Positions 1 through 5,548 of a stretch of 5,646 bases of DNA are shown here, one piece after another. Source of the stretch: Sphingomonas sp. (GTDB lineage: Bacteria > Pseudomonadota > Alphaproteobacteria > Sphingomonadales > Sphingomonadaceae); the NCBI GenBank assembly GCA_019747165.1, contig JAIERC010000368.1, positions 1 to 5,646 on the forward strand, written 5' to 3'. The notes beneath the pieces were generated by a model. That model was given only the letters and a program-made list of their open reading frames with translations, was not told the DNA's origin and ran no database searches. Position numbers and translations under genes: made by a program. The stretch's first letter is position 1; the number at the start of each line of letters is the position of its first letter.

Positions 1-33
1 CGATCTGATCAGCCGAAGGCGATCGGCGGCCAT
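1..33 (-). CDS. dprA: DprA/Smf DNA-processing protein, N-terminal fragment (first 11 codons only)
   Basis: Reading leftwards from an ATG at 33-31, the sequence gives MAADRLRLIRS, open to the window edge. The RLRLIRS stretch resembles the start of alphaproteobacterial DprA proteins, which often begin with a variant of (A)RLRLIRS before a helix-hairpin-helix segment. DprA loads RecA onto incoming single-stranded DNA during transformation. The ATG lies only 4 bases after the plsY stop on the same strand, and plsY followed by dprA is a common alphaproteobacterial order, so co-transcription is likely. The call rests on 11 residues plus synteny; the gene body lies outside the window. No strong ribosome binding site is visible, so translation may depend on plsY. 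Confidence 0.55.
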   Translation of the reverse strand, partial: MAADRLRLIRS

Positions 34-37
34 TTGG

Positions 38-643
38 TTAGGCTTTTTTCCGGCCGATCCGGGGTTCGGTGCCGCTTATCAAGCGATCGATATTCTCGCG
101 ATGCTTCCACAGCACCAGCAGCGCCAGCGCGAGCAGCAGCAGGACAAGATCGAATCGGCCAAAATAGGCGGCGCTCACCGGTGCGCTGGTCGCCGCCAGC
201 ATCCCGGCCAGCGACGAGATCCGCAGCGCCGCCAGCAACCCAAGCCAAATCACAGCATAGACGATCGCACTCGGCCAGGACAAAGCGATCAGGATGCCAA
301 GCAACGTTGCCACGCCTTTGCCGCCCTTAAAGCCCAGCCAGACGGGATAGAGATGGCCCAGAAACGCTGCTGCGGCCGCGACCACGCCGTGCCCCGGGAA
401 CAGCCATTCAGCGAGGAGGATAGCTATAGCTCCCTTGGCCGCATCAAGCACCAGCGTCGCGGCTGCCAGTCCCTTGCGCCCCGTGCGGAGCACATTGGTT
501 GCGCCGATATTGCCCGAACCGATCGTGCGCAGATCGCCCGCGCCCGCCGCCTGCGTCAGGATCACCCCGAACGGGATAGAGCCCAGCAGGTAGCCAAGCA
601 GCGCTGCACCCGTTGGTGCTGCCCAAAGATACTCGATCGCCAA
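38..643 (-). CDS. plsY: Glycerol-3-phosphate acyltransferase PlsY (acyl-phosphate dependent)
   Basis: PlsY is an inner-membrane enzyme that transfers the acyl group of acyl-phosphate (made by PlsX) to glycerol-3-phosphate, giving lysophosphatidate, the first committed phospholipid intermediate. The 201-residue product is of normal family length and very hydrophobic, with about five membrane segments. The family's conserved motifs are all present: GSIPFG at 21-26, GSGNIGATN at 42-50, the GH..PV..GFKGGKGVAT block at 96-113, and KHRENI at 180-185. The C-terminus is a basic tail ending GRKKA. The start is TTG at 643-641, backed by a strong ribosome binding site, GGAGGGG at 656-650, 6 bases upstream. 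No in-frame ATG lies near it; an ATG at 648-646 is in another frame. The gene is divergent from murI and followed 4 bases later by probable dprA. Family assignment is very secure; the start is fairly secure. Confidence 0.95.
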   Translation of the reverse strand: MAIEYLWAAPTGAALLGYLLGSIPFGVILTQAAGAGDLRTIGSGNIGATNVLRTGRKGLAAATLVLDAAKGAIAILLAEWLFPGHGVVAAAAAFLGHLYPVWLGFKGGKGVATLLGILIALSWPSAIVYAVIWLGLLAALRISSLAGMLAATSAPVSAAYFGRFDLVLLLLALALLVLWKHRENIDRLISGTEPRIGRKKA

Positions 644-649
644 ATCATA

Positions 650-656
650 CCCCTCC
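650..656 (-). promoter_or_regulatory. Ribosome binding site of plsY (decides its TTG start)
   Basis: On the minus strand GGAGGGG lies 6 bases before the TTG at 643. It matches the anti-Shine-Dalgarno end of 16S rRNA well and is the strongest such site near plsY. The nearby out-of-frame ATG at 648-646 is only 1 base away from it, too close for efficient initiation, which supports the TTG as the true start. Confidence 0.7.
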
Positions 657-664
657 GCCCTGCT

Positions 665-692
665 AAGATAGACGAGACTGGTGCTGGCGCAA
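665..692 (-). promoter_or_regulatory. Candidate sigma-70 type promoter for plsY
   Basis: On the minus strand TTGCGC (692-687) and TATCTT (670-665) are separated by 16 bases. They fit the loose alphaproteobacterial pattern of a TTG-type -35 and a TAT..T -10. Transcription would start near 658, giving a very short leader that still includes the plsY ribosome binding site. This is judged by eye from partial matches only. No equally good promoter was found for murI in the same spacer. Confidence 0.3.
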
Positions 693-745
693 TGATCTCG
701 ATCACTGTTGCTTTGCCAACCGCGCGCCGCCGGTTATGCGGGGCG

Positions 746-1543
746 ATGGCCGCCGATCATCCAGTGCTGTTCTTCGATTCCGGCGTGGGCGGGCTCTCCG
801 TGCTCGCTGCTGCTCGCCTGATGCTACCAAATGCACCAGTCATCTATGTGGCCGACTCGGCGGGCTTTCCCTATGGCACCCGCAGCGAGGCGGAGATCGC
901 CGCGCGCGTACCGGCACTGCTGGGGCGATTGGCGGAGCGGTATCACCCGCGCCTGGTGGTCATTGCCTGCAACACCGCCTCGACAATTGCCCTGGCAGCG
1001 GTCCGCGCGGCGCTTGATATCCCGATTGTCGGCACGGTCCCCGCGATCAAGCCCGCAGCGCTGTCCAGCGTCACGCGTACAATCGGCGTGCTGGGCACCG
1101 AAGCGACGGTGCGCCAGCCCTATGTCGATGATCTTACCGCGCGCTTTGCCGCTGATTGCACGGTGATCCGCTTCGGCTCAGCCGATCTGGTTGAGGCGGC
1201 CGAGGCGCGGTTGCGCGGCGACTCGGTCGATCCGGCTCGCTTTGCACGCGCGCTTGCCGGACTGTTCGATCAACCGGGCGGTGACCGGATTGATACCATC
1301 GTCCTCGCCTGTACCCATTTCCCGCTGGTCGAGGCTGATCTCGCCGCGGCGGCGGGCCGACCGATCCATTTTGTCGATGGCAGCGCCGGCATTGCGCGAC
1401 GGATAGTCTATCTCACCCAGGGTCAGTCCTGGCCGACACTGCCGGGCGATGGGTTGGCGATTTTTACCCGGCTCGATGCCGCTGCGCATGCCCTGGCGCC
1501 CGCGCTGGCGGAACGTGGCCTCGGTCAGATCACCGCGCTTTAA
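746..1543 (+). CDS. murI: Glutamate racemase MurI
   Basis: MurI is a cofactor-independent cytoplasmic racemase that converts L-glutamate to D-glutamate for peptidoglycan precursors. The 265-residue product has the full signature of the Asp/Glu racemase family. It carries FDSGVGGLSVL at 10-20 (catalytic Asp11), PYGTR at 42-46, the first catalytic cysteine Cys75 in ACNTAS, and the second, Cys189, in ACTHFPL, followed by His191. DGSAGIARR at 211-219 is also typical. The start at 746 puts FDSGVGG about 10 residues in, as is usual, with a short G-rich stretch (740-743) as a weak ribosome binding site. An in-frame ATG at 692 would add 18 residues (MISITVALPTARRRLCGA) that do not look like family sequence. 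The gene is divergent from plsY and upstream of hemA on the same strand. Confidence 0.94.
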   Translation: MAADHPVLFFDSGVGGLSVLAAARLMLPNAPVIYVADSAGFPYGTRSEAEIAARVPALLGRLAERYHPRLVVIACNTASTIALAAVRAALDIPIVGTVPAIKPAALSSVTRTIGVLGTEATVRQPYVDDLTARFAADCTVIRFGSADLVEAAEARLRGDSVDPARFARALAGLFDQPGGDRIDTIVLACTHFPLVEADLAAAAGRPIHFVDGSAGIARRIVYLTQGQSWPTLPGDGLAIFTRLDAAAHALAPALAERGLGQITAL

Positions 1544-1631
1544 TGCGCGCTCAAACCCCGCAATCGGCCAGTTTGCGAGTCGTTTGCACTGGCATCGCGA
1601 CCGCAATCGCCGTAGGGGCCCGGCCACGATG

Positions 1632-1667
1632 CCACAGGATCAGCGACAGGATCAGCCACAGGGCCGC
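1632..1667 (+). repeat. Three tandem copies of a 12-base unit just upstream of, or within, the 5' end of hemA
   Basis: Copies are CCACAGGATCAG (1632-1643), CGACAGGATCAG (1644-1655) and the degenerate CCACAGGGCCGC (1656-1667). The first two differ at one position. If translation begins at the ATG at 1629 the unit encodes PQDQ, RQDQ, PQGR, a Gln-rich extension; if it begins at 1689 the repeat is in the hemA leader. Confidence 0.75.
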
Positions 1668-1688
1668 CCCGATACCGGGTTTGTGCCG

Positions 1689-2906
1689 ATGGTGAATTAT
1701 ACCCGCGTGTTCAGCCAGGCGATAGACCGGCTGCATGCCGAAGGGCGCTACCGCGTCTTCATCGATATTTTGCGCAACAAGGGAGCTTATCCCAATGCGC
1801 GCTGCTTTGCAGGGCATAATGGCCCCAAGCCGATCACCGTGTGGTGTTCGAATGATTATCTCGCCATGGGCCAGCACCCGGATGTGATCGCGGCGATGGA
1901 GGCCGCCTTGCACGATGTCGGCGCAGGATCGGGCGGCACGCGCAACATCGGCGGCAACACCCATTATCATGTCGATCTTGAGGCCGAGCTTGCCGATCTC
2001 CACGGCAAGGAATCCGCGCTGCTGTTCACCAGCGGCTATGTCTCCAACGAAGCGACCCTATCGACGCTCGCCAAATTGATGCCGGGAATCATCATTTATT
2101 CGGATGCGCTCAACCATGCATCGATGATCGCGGGCATTTGCCAGTCGGGCTGCGAAAAGCGCGTTTTCCGGCACAATGATCTGGCCCATCTCGAACAATT
2201 GCTGGCCGACTCCGATCCTGCCGCCCCCAAATTGATCGCTTTTGAAAGCGTCTATTCGATGGAGGGCGATGTTGCGCCGATCGCGGCGATTTGTGATCTC
2301 GCCGACAAATATAATGCGATGACTTATCTGGATGAGGTGCATGCGGTTGGCATGTACGGTGCACGCGGCGGCGGCATTTCAGACCGGGACGGCGTTGCCG
2401 ATCGGCTGACGATTATCGAGGGCACGCTCGGCAAGGCATTCGGGGTGATGGGCGGCTATATCGCGGCAGATCGCATGATCGTCGATGTTATTCGCAGCTA
2501 TGCACCCGGCTTCATCTTTACGACCAGCCTGTCGCCAGTGCTTGTCGCCGGCGCGCTGGCGAGTGTCCGTCATTTGAAGGCATCCAGCATCGAGCGCGAA
2601 GCCCAGCAAGCCGCCGCCGCCGAGCTCAAGGCAATGATGCGCGCCGCTGGCCTGCCGGTGATGATCGGCGACACGCATATTGTGCCGCTAATGGTTGGCG
2701 ACCCGGTCGAGGCGAAGCGGATCGCCGATATCCTGCTCGCCGAATATGGCGTCTATGTGCAGCCAATCAATTACCCCACCGTACCGCGCGGCACCGAACG
2801 GCTACGCTTTACCCCCGGGCCAGCACATGACGAAGCGATGATGCGCATGTTGGTCGATGCGCTGGTCGAAATATGGGGACGGTTGGCGTTAAAGATGGCC
2901 GCCTGA
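1689..2906 (+). CDS. hemA: 5-aminolevulinate synthase (ALAS)
   Basis: This PLP enzyme condenses glycine and succinyl-CoA to 5-aminolevulinate, CoA and CO2, the first step of the C4 (Shemin) route to haem in alphaproteobacteria. Numbered from the ATG at 1689 it has 405 residues, close to the bacterial norm. It shows NYTRVFSQAIDRL at the N-terminus, GRYRVFIDILRNKG (19-32), the glycine-rich GSGGTRNIGGN (80-90), the PLP-contacting Asp215 in YLDEVHAVG, and the Schiff-base Lys249 in GTLGKAFG. The C-terminal block is PTVPRGTERLRFTPGP (363-378). The start is not certain: family alignment favours 1689 (or GTG at 1692), but the ribosome binding site there is weak. An in-frame ATG at 1629 has AGGGG at 1614-1618 and would add 20 Gln/Pro-rich residues. 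The gap from murI is 145 or 85 bases, so hemA may have its own promoter; no FNR-type site (TTGAT....ATCAA) was seen. Confidence 0.95.
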   Translation: MVNYTRVFSQAIDRLHAEGRYRVFIDILRNKGAYPNARCFAGHNGPKPITVWCSNDYLAMGQHPDVIAAMEAALHDVGAGSGGTRNIGGNTHYHVDLEAELADLHGKESALLFTSGYVSNEATLSTLAKLMPGIIIYSDALNHASMIAGICQSGCEKRVFRHNDLAHLEQLLADSDPAAPKLIAFESVYSMEGDVAPIAAICDLADKYNAMTYLDEVHAVGMYGARGGGISDRDGVADRLTIIEGTLGKAFGVMGGYIAADRMIVDVIRSYAPGFIFTTSLSPVLVAGALASVRHLKASSIEREAQQAAAAELKAMMRAAGLPVMIGDTHIVPLMVGDPVEAKRIADILLAEYGVYVQPINYPTVPRGTERLRFTPGPAHDEAMMRMLVDALVEIWGRLALKMAA

Positions 2907-2936
2907 GGCTTCCCGTTTTTAAGGCAATCGGCGCGC

Positions 2937-3377
2937 TTAGGCGAAAATGCCGATCGCCAGGGTAATTCCGCCCAGTCCAATCGACAGCGGAATGCGCAAG
3001 CCAAGCCACCAGCCAGGCGCGATGCCGGTGCGATGGAGCTGCCAATCGACCGCCAATGATCCGATTAGCGCTACGCCCAGCACGATCATGGACGGTCCCG
3101 GCCAGGGCTGGCCCGTCGCCCAGGGCCAGGCACTGCCCAGTGCGATCAAGGATGGCAGCACGGCGGCATGCCAGAGCCAGGCGGGCGGCTTGTTTGCTGC
3201 CGCTGCCAGGCCCCACCATAGTCCGCCCAGAAAGCTGAAAATCAGCGCCGCATAGGCATAGGCCATGGACAGCGCAGTGAAGCGCCAATCATTGTTGTTC
3301 TCAAGCAGGACATAGCCAGCGATCAGTTGTGGCAACAGGCCGGCAATGCCGAGCAGGCGGGGCACGGTGGGCGGCAC
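2937..3377 (-). CDS. Small multi-pass membrane protein, DUF3429-like
   Basis: From a GTG at 3377-3375 this encodes 146 residues with about five hydrophobic segments: roughly 8-25, 35-60, 67-86, 95-111 and 122-146. It looks like the uncharacterised DUF3429 family of small membrane proteins, with an initial PRLLGIAGLLPQL, a central YAALIFSFLGGLWWG, and a WWLGLRIPLSIG block near the end. Function is unknown. The GTG lies 4 bases after the btaB stop, so translation is probably coupled to btaB and this would be the third gene of the bta operon. No clear ribosome binding site is visible for it. An ATG at 3431 would give 164 residues but adds an Arg-rich, unlike-family N-terminus and overlaps btaB by 50 bases. 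The gene ends 30 bases from the convergent hemA stop, with no evident terminator between. The open frame is secure, the family call moderate, the start uncertain. Confidence 0.7.
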   Translation of the reverse strand: MPPTVPRLLGIAGLLPQLIAGYVLLENNNDWRFTALSMAYAYAALIFSFLGGLWWGLAAAANKPPAWLWHAAVLPSLIALGSAWPWATGQPWPGPSMIVLGVALIGSLAVDWQLHRTGIAPGWWLGLRIPLSIGLGGITLAIGIFA

Positions 3378-3381
3378 AGAG

Positions 3382-4062
3382 TCAGGCCGCTTGGGTCGAG
3401 TTCGGTGTCGATAATTGCCCAGCCCAGGCATAGCCACGATAGAGCGGCGTAAATTGATCAACCAGGCCCTGCGCGCCACCAATCTGCTGCAACACTACCG
3501 GCAGGGCCTGGCGCGGCTCGACGTCGAAGCGCGCAAGCCAGGCGAATAGCAACCGCTTAAAGGCGCCGGGCAGCGCTTCTTGTTGGCCGAAATCGACGAC
3601 ATCCAGCCGCCCACCGGCGGCCAATTTGCTCGCCCCTTCTCGCAACGCCCCCTGCCAGTCGGGAATCATGGACAAGGTATAGCTTTGGAAAATTCGGTCA
3701 AAGCGGCTGACGCCGAATAGCGCTTCAGCGTCAAATGCCGTGGCATCGCCCTGCGCGAGCGTGATCCGCCCTGCGAGCCCTGCTGCCTGCACCTTGGCGC
3801 GCGCGGTTTCCAGCATCGCCTGGGAAATATCGATCCCGAAATAACGGGCCTCGGGCCAGGCGCGGGCGGCGGCGATCAGATTGCGCCCCGTGCCGCAGCC
3901 GATCTCAAGCACCGTGCCACCGCGCGGCGGGGCAAGCTTGCGGATCAGCCGATCGCGGCCGAGCAAATAATATTTGCGCGTGAGATCATAGAAATGGCGC
4001 TGCGTCCGGTAGATCGCATCCATATGACCGGCATGATTACCGGCGCCATTGCCCTTCCCCAT
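3382..4062 (-). CDS. btaB: Diacylglycerylhomoserine N-methyltransferase BtaB
   Basis: BtaB is a class I SAM-dependent methyltransferase that adds three methyl groups to the amino group of diacylglycerylhomoserine, yielding the betaine lipid DGTS. The 226-residue protein has SAM motif I VLEIGCGTGRN at 51-61, the acidic ribose-contacting Asp78 in FGIDIS, GDATAFD at 105-111, and FDRIFQSYTLSMIPDW at 121-136. The N-terminal MDAIYRTQRHFYDLTRKYY followed by LLGRDRLI (14-40) is characteristic of BtaB rather than a generic UbiE-type enzyme. The gene starts 8 bases after the btaA stop, so the two form one operon. A second ATG at 4023 (Met14) could be the true start, since some BtaB proteins begin near there; the ribosome binding sites do not decide. 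Function is inferred from sequence and from being next to btaA. Confidence 0.9.
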   Translation of the reverse strand: MGKGNGAGNHAGHMDAIYRTQRHFYDLTRKYYLLGRDRLIRKLAPPRGGTVLEIGCGTGRNLIAAARAWPEARYFGIDISQAMLETARAKVQAAGLAGRITLAQGDATAFDAEALFGVSRFDRIFQSYTLSMIPDWQGALREGASKLAAGGRLDVVDFGQQEALPGAFKRLLFAWLARFDVEPRQALPVVLQQIGGAQGLVDQFTPLYRGYAWAGQLSTPNSTQAA

Positions 4063-4070
4063 GGCGGCGT

Positions 4071-5294
4071 TCAGGCCTTTTCCCCAAGCACATAAAGGTG
4101 CACGCCGCCATAGATGGAGGAGCGATCGCGCGCTGTATAATCAAGCGATTCCTTGGCCCAATAGGTCCAGCGCGACAGGATCGGCTCCGGCACACGGCCC
4201 GGCAGGATCGTCTCAATGCCCGCGGTGCGGAAGAGCACGCGCGCGTCGGACTTGGCGGTGCGGGTGATTTCGGCCCATAGGTTGGTCAGGATCTCGTCAG
4301 TCATCCAATCCTGCGCATCGAGCAGCACGTAACGATCGAGCGAGGCATCGGGCATTTCGCGCAGATATTCGACGAAATTGGCGTGGCGTACCTCGACCCG
4401 GTCGACGCGCGCGACGATGTCGTGGTAGTTCGTTGCCTGCAGATAGGGCGGCAGCGACGCCGACGGCCCCTCCGCATAGCCACGGCCAAAGGCCTGCATC
4501 GCGAAATAATTGTCCTTCAGATCAAAATCGCAGGCCAGCTTTTCCAGCCGCTCGCGCAGCACCACCGCCATCTTGTTGTCACCCGCCAGCGCTTCATATT
4601 GTGAGGGCGGGATGCCGAGGCCAAACAGCGAGGCGGGCTGATCGGTCAGCCATTTGATGAAGCCCTTGTCGAACACCGGCGCAATATCGCGATCGAAAAT
4701 CTCGCGCTGTTCCTGCATCGAGTTTGCCGCCAGCATCACCTTGGGATCGACGCCGTTCAGCTTGGCAATGAAATGTGCCGCGCCAATGAAATTGCCCAGC
4801 AACCCACGCTTATAAACGCCCTTGGCAAAGCCGCCGATCCGGCGCCGACCGATCATGTCGCGCCCTTCCCAATAGCGACGGGTCGGCTCGTCGAGATGCG
4901 GCCGGACGTAGCGCTTATACGCGGCGATATTTTCCTTCGAATTCGCCCGGGCGAAGAAGCGGTGGAAAGCGGCGTAATCGGGCAGCTCGCGCGCGGCGAT
5001 CAGCTTCAGCTTGTTGAGCGCGATATGCGCGGTGTTGAGATCGACGGCGGTGATTGCGCGCGGGTTTGCGGTCAGATAGCTCAGCACGTTGCACCCGCCT
5101 GAGGCGATCTGGACGATATGGCAATCGGGCGTCACCGCCAGCGCTTCAAGATCGACGGCGGGATCTTCCCAGATCTGCGCATAGACCAGCCCGCGAAAGG
5201 CAAAAGTGAAGGCGCGTTCGAGCAGACCTTGCTTGCTGAGGTGGTCATGGCGGTGGACCGCACTGCGCACAGCTCGGTTACGCGGGGCTTTCAT
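4071..5294 (-). CDS. btaA: S-adenosylmethionine:diacylglycerol 3-amino-3-carboxypropyltransferase BtaA
   Basis: BtaA (DUF3419 family) transfers the 3-amino-3-carboxypropyl group of SAM to diacylglycerol, forming diacylglycerylhomoserine and methylthioadenosine, the first step to DGTS. The 407-residue product is about the length of the Rhodobacter sphaeroides enzyme. It has YAQIWEDPAVD at 39-48, a glycine-rich SAM-site-like IASGGCNVLSYL at 63-74, and AVDLN at 83-87. Further conserved-looking blocks are DRYVLLDAQDWM at 320-331, LFRTAG at 354-359 and SSIYGGVHLY at 392-401. The start at 5294 is preceded by an excellent ribosome binding site, AGGAGA at 5306-5301, 6 bases upstream. A longer frame from 5342 would place that site inside the coding region, so it was not chosen. 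btaB follows 8 bases after the stop. In known bacteria the pair responds to phosphate limitation; no convincing Pho box was seen upstream. Confidence 0.94.
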   Translation of the reverse strand: MKAPRNRAVRSAVHRHDHLSKQGLLERAFTFAFRGLVYAQIWEDPAVDLEALAVTPDCHIVQIASGGCNVLSYLTANPRAITAVDLNTAHIALNKLKLIAARELPDYAAFHRFFARANSKENIAAYKRYVRPHLDEPTRRYWEGRDMIGRRRIGGFAKGVYKRGLLGNFIGAAHFIAKLNGVDPKVMLAANSMQEQREIFDRDIAPVFDKGFIKWLTDQPASLFGLGIPPSQYEALAGDNKMAVVLRERLEKLACDFDLKDNYFAMQAFGRGYAEGPSASLPPYLQATNYHDIVARVDRVEVRHANFVEYLREMPDASLDRYVLLDAQDWMTDEILTNLWAEITRTAKSDARVLFRTAGIETILPGRVPEPILSRWTYWAKESLDYTARDRSSIYGGVHLYVLGEKA

Positions 5295-5300
5295 CGTCGG

Positions 5301-5306
5301 TCTCCT
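5301..5306 (-). promoter_or_regulatory. Ribosome binding site of btaA
   Basis: AGGAGA on the minus strand ends 6 bases before the ATG at 5294, an ideal Shine-Dalgarno match and spacing. It fixes the btaA start at 5294 against the longer frame that begins at 5342. Confidence 0.8.
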
Positions 5307-5324
5307 GGCGCGGGTCGCGCCATG

Positions 5325-5364
5325 CCGATACCGCCGCAGCACCGTAAAAGCAAAGATGTTTCAA
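5325..5364 (-). promoter_or_regulatory. Candidate promoter of the btaA-btaB operon, in a locally AT-rich patch
   Basis: On the minus strand TTGCTT (5353-5348) and TATCGG (5330-5325) are 17 bases apart, which would start transcription near 5318 and leave a leader of about 24 bases containing the ribosome binding site. Just upstream lies TTGAAA (5364-5359) in an AT-rich stretch (about 5341-5367) that stands out from the GC-rich surroundings and may be an activator or alpha-subunit contact site. The -10 match is poor, as expected for an activated promoter. By eye only. Confidence 0.3.
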
Positions 5365-5387
5365 TTAAGCGCGGGGTAGCCCGGCCC

Positions 5388-5425
5388 AAAAATGGGGCCT
5401 GCCGCCGAGGGGCGACGGCAGGCCC
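5388..5425 (-). terminator. Intrinsic terminator with perfect 10-bp stem (second of a tandem pair)
   Basis: On the minus strand GGGCCTGCCG (5425-5416) pairs perfectly with CGGCAGGCCC (5404-5395) around an 11-base loop. CA and then five T residues (5392-5388) follow. This is a good rho-independent terminator for transcription from the right. It lies upstream of the candidate btaA promoter and would shield btaA from read-through. The loop contains CCCCTC. Confidence 0.75.
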
Positions 5426-5490
5426 TCACCACGCTGTTCGGGAGCGGACAGCGTGTATCGCCCATCTCTTCGGGGGAAGGGCTCTTAAAT
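5388..5490 (-). ncRNA. Candidate small RNA of about 100 nt with C-rich loops, ending in an intrinsic terminator (tentative)
   Basis: Between the two terminators the minus strand can fold into three successive stem-loops. The first (5482-5460) has CTTC/GAAG plus GCC/GGC stems and a CCCC loop. The second (5455-5430) has a perfect 8-bp stem CACGCTGT/ACAGCGTG, two inner C-G pairs after an A-C mismatch, and a CTCC loop. The third is the terminator hairpin, with CCCCTC in its loop. C-rich single-stranded loops able to pair with Shine-Dalgarno sequences are known in several alphaproteobacterial small RNAs. No clear promoter was found directly upstream, so if the RNA exists it may be processed from fasciclin read-through. 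It could equally be a structured double terminator. No known RNA family is claimed. Confidence 0.3.
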
Positions 5491-5527
5491 AAACGCCGCT
5501 GCTACGGCTTTGGATGCAGCAGCGGCG
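5484..5527 (-). terminator. Intrinsic terminator of the fasciclin gene, perfect 10-bp stem
   Basis: On the minus strand CGCCGCTGCT (5527-5518) pairs perfectly with AGCAGCGGCG (5503-5494) around a 14-base loop. The T-rich tract TTTATTTAAG (5493-5484) follows. It begins 21 bases after the fasciclin stop codon. The tract is interrupted by A residues, so termination may be incomplete, which could explain the second terminator about 100 bases on. Confidence 0.65.
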
Positions 5528-5548
5528 AATTTATTCTGATGCCGAAAC

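Noticed and set aside
101..745. Long plus-strand open frame running in frame into murI, antisense to plsY
   Set aside because: It is a Gln/Arg-rich reading opposite the well-supported plsY gene with no recognisable domain. Open antisense frames are common in GC-rich coding DNA. The real MurI sequence begins at 746.
1449..1628. Upstream extension of the hemA frame overlapping the end of murI
   Set aside because: The translated stretch is Arg/Pro-rich, overlaps murI in another frame and has no resemblance to ALAS; it is simply a frame lacking stops.
2897..2936. Possible terminator between convergent hemA and the DUF3429-like gene
   Set aside because: There is a GTTTTT run at 2915-2920 on the plus strand, but only 3- to 4-base stems can be drawn before it and nothing convincing exists on the other strand.
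2809..3288. Minus-strand frame of 159 codons overlapping hemA's end and the DUF3429-like gene
   Set aside because: It is in a different frame from the hydrophobic, family-like protein, and crosses into the convergent hemA gene. It has no recognisable features.
4773..5102. Plus-strand frame of 109 codons within btaA
   Set aside because: It is antisense to the strongly supported btaA coding sequence, with no ribosome binding site or family resemblance evident.
5295..5342. Longer btaA start at 5342 (16 extra residues)
   Set aside because: The added residues are Arg-rich and unlike the family, and the strong AGGAGA site at 5306-5301 lies 6 bases before the ATG at 5294.
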